A program made the position numbers and the translations under genes. A stretch of 6,189 nt of DNA from NCBI GenBank assembly GCA_020343715.1, contig CP070808.1:240451-246639 (forward strand), read 5' to 3'. A model generated the notes under the pieces. That model ran no database searches and had not been told where the DNA came from. It saw nothing but the letters and a program-made list of their open reading frames with translations. This DNA comes from Thermoplasmata archaeon. GTDB lineage: Archaea > Thermoplasmatota > DTKX01 > GCA-020343715. This document shows positions 6,101 through 6,189 of this stretch, one piece after another. Each line of letters opens with the position of its first letter. The first letter of the stretch is position 1.

Positions 6101-6189
6101 GTCCGCACGGTGAACGTCACCGTGGACAACGCCCCCAACGAGCCACCCCAGGTGGAACCCGTTGAGGACAGGACCGTCCAGGTGGGCGA
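3104..6189 (+). CDS. Secreted S8 subtilisin-like serine protease with multiple C-terminal Ig-like domains (3' end outside window)
   Basis: An exported endopeptidase of the subtilase family, open for 1028 codons with no stop before the window ends. Order of parts: signal peptide 1-24 (basic start, hydrophobic core, AVA before S25); an Asp-rich calcium-loop-like motif DMDRDGLHD at 45-53; an inhibitor-I9-like propeptide at about 70-130; the catalytic domain at about 140-450. The catalytic Asp is D166 (VAVLDTGV), His is H210 (GEHGTWVSG), oxyanion Asn is N312 (AAGNSA), and Ser is S383 (DGTSASAPIVGG). All are intact. A beta-rich linker domain (about 453-602) follows. Then come two similar 107-residue domains (603-709, 710-816), a Big_5/SbsA-like Ig domain (817-about 914), another Ig/FnIII-like domain (about 919-1009), and the start of a further one. 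No membrane or cell-wall anchor is visible yet; it may lie in the missing C-terminus. The only cysteines seen are C274 and C359. The role is probably degradation of external protein, with the Ig-like domains acting as stalk or adhesion modules. The promoter spacing and signal peptide support the start at 3104. Confidence 0.95.
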   Translation, partial: MVPRSLAILAVFAITLSLLPPAVASTPQEEPTAQIGEWWETWPSDMDRDGLHDWLEELAEEALNEDPDARLDVVVDLDRTPTDRDVRRLEALGMGVQFVSRHVDAVAGSLPVTVIDRVRDLPHVVMVEAQGRGYSMMASAGPAISIGLARDHLGLYGDGVTVAVLDTGVNAAHIYLDDLDDDPGTDDPKLVAFYDAYTNKTTTPSDNGEHGTWVSGIAVGTGGGTSDNVGIAPRANLVGVKIGSSGGFPESTALRGLEWIIDNKDTYNISVAVCSWGIVLGGPNDHNGNSAISRLADEAVAAGINVVVAAGNSALSATVTAPGDAHDVVTVGSVSDDGILSTFSSEGPTTDGRTKPDVCAPGEDITGPWSRNNGGTYEGDGTSASAPIVGGLMALMMEANPYLTPAQVKQILHETSEHNTALAPKYLFTPNNGYGWGVVHAPGAISRARDMMPPSLDIPVSIDSGEELDLVVEGTYTRTPYTERGEDGDDRFGEDVIEIMVSVPNEWERPSRVTYTMEGDIIATPTWEPIAEEDGAWHMHATFRVINDVPSLTVAHPTISFTTVAPRTTTPETFAFTTQESINSMMGHEGRTRVSVGGNVQPEIELTSPNGGPDLADTFFVIRWTDDDPDDNARISLYNDLDSDPDNGKVLIASNIQEDPEGDGDSYLWDTSTLVEGRTFYVHAEIDDGTNDPFMSTSTGTVTISHTGGNAPPSVEVLEPDGQGDSADQVFNIEYTAYDPDDEATVSLYWDINSVGFDGNAIVRDLPEEDGFGTYAWDTSDLEDGTVAYVYAVVSDGQNPQARAYGAGPVTIDHDTGPRMVEYGPTGGDVPLDRPIRVTFDSEMDRTSVEAAMSVVPNVAGTYSWTGTTVEYSPGGGWAGDTTYTVQVAGSAKDVLGNPMGTDQVWSFRTVPDPQPTDPPVAIITSPAEGATVSGFILIEGTGTDVGAQGRVEVRIDGGDWRTVEGTNAWRLGWDTEQELDGDHTISARGTDSSGRSGGVRTVNVTVDNAPNEPPQVEPVEDRTVQVG
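4910..5551 (+). repeat. Tandem pair of 107-residue Ig-like domains in the protease
   Basis: Two consecutive units of equal length (321 nt each: 4910-5230 and 5231-5551) encode similar sequences. Shared landmarks in order are a DPDD segment, SLY-x-D, a Gly/Asp-rich turn, YLWDTSTL or YAWDTSDL, an aromatic-rich YVxA strand, a DG-x-N turn, and a closing VTI-x-H strand. The DNA around the WDTS motif is also similar. They look like a domain duplication; the Asp-rich loops could bind calcium. Confidence 0.75.

Noticed and set aside
1..6189. CRISPR arrays, insertion sequences, toxin-antitoxin or defence genes
   Set aside because: No regularly spaced direct repeats, transposase motifs, terminal inverted repeats with target duplications, or defence-domain signatures were seen on either strand.

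Overview
The window comes from a high-GC archaeon. Four things support this. The DNA clamp-loader gene at the left edge is of the archaeal RFC small-subunit type. The RNase P protein Rpp21 (component 4) is present, and bacteria lack it. Several genes have TATA-like promoter elements placed for leaderless transcription. The secreted protease carries an archaeal-style set of extracellular domains. The gene content and the Pro/Gln/Tyr-rich membrane-protein tail would fit a Thermoplasmatota-like euryarchaeon, but that placement is a low-confidence inference.

Layout, left to right. (1) 1-464 (+): the C-terminal half of rfcS, followed by a small hairpin with a T-tract. (2) 527-1321 (+): a two-pass membrane protein of unknown function with a short glycosylatable outer domain and a repetitive Pro-rich cytoplasmic tail. 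(3) 1368-2285 (+): a UbiA-family membrane prenyltransferase. (4) 2291-2903 (-): an operon read right to left, rnp4 (RNase P) then a YhbY/CRM RNA-binding protein, overlapping by 11 nt. It converges on the UbiA gene with a 5-bp gap. (5) 2904-3103: a divergent intergenic region with two back-to-back promoters and a nested GC-rich inverted repeat. (6) 3104-6189 (+): a secreted S8 subtilisin-like protease with all catalytic residues and at least four C-terminal beta-sandwich domains. It is still open at the right edge after 1028 residues.

How the genes relate. rnp4 and the YhbY gene form a small RNA-processing/ribosome-assembly operon. The protease is an exported surface or extracellular enzyme, which suggests protein scavenging. 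The membrane protein and the UbiA enzyme are both envelope-associated, but nothing visible ties them to one pathway. Three transcription-unit heads share a 13-bp element (AA[C/G]CG[T/A]TA...TA) 35-39 nt upstream of the start codon. This points to a common leaderless promoter architecture.

I see no CRISPR array, transposon, tRNA/rRNA, defence island or obvious new multi-gene system. The least explained parts are the Pro-rich-tailed membrane protein, the nested inverted repeat at 2998-3051, the unassigned substrate of the UbiA enzyme, and the unread C-terminus of the protease.
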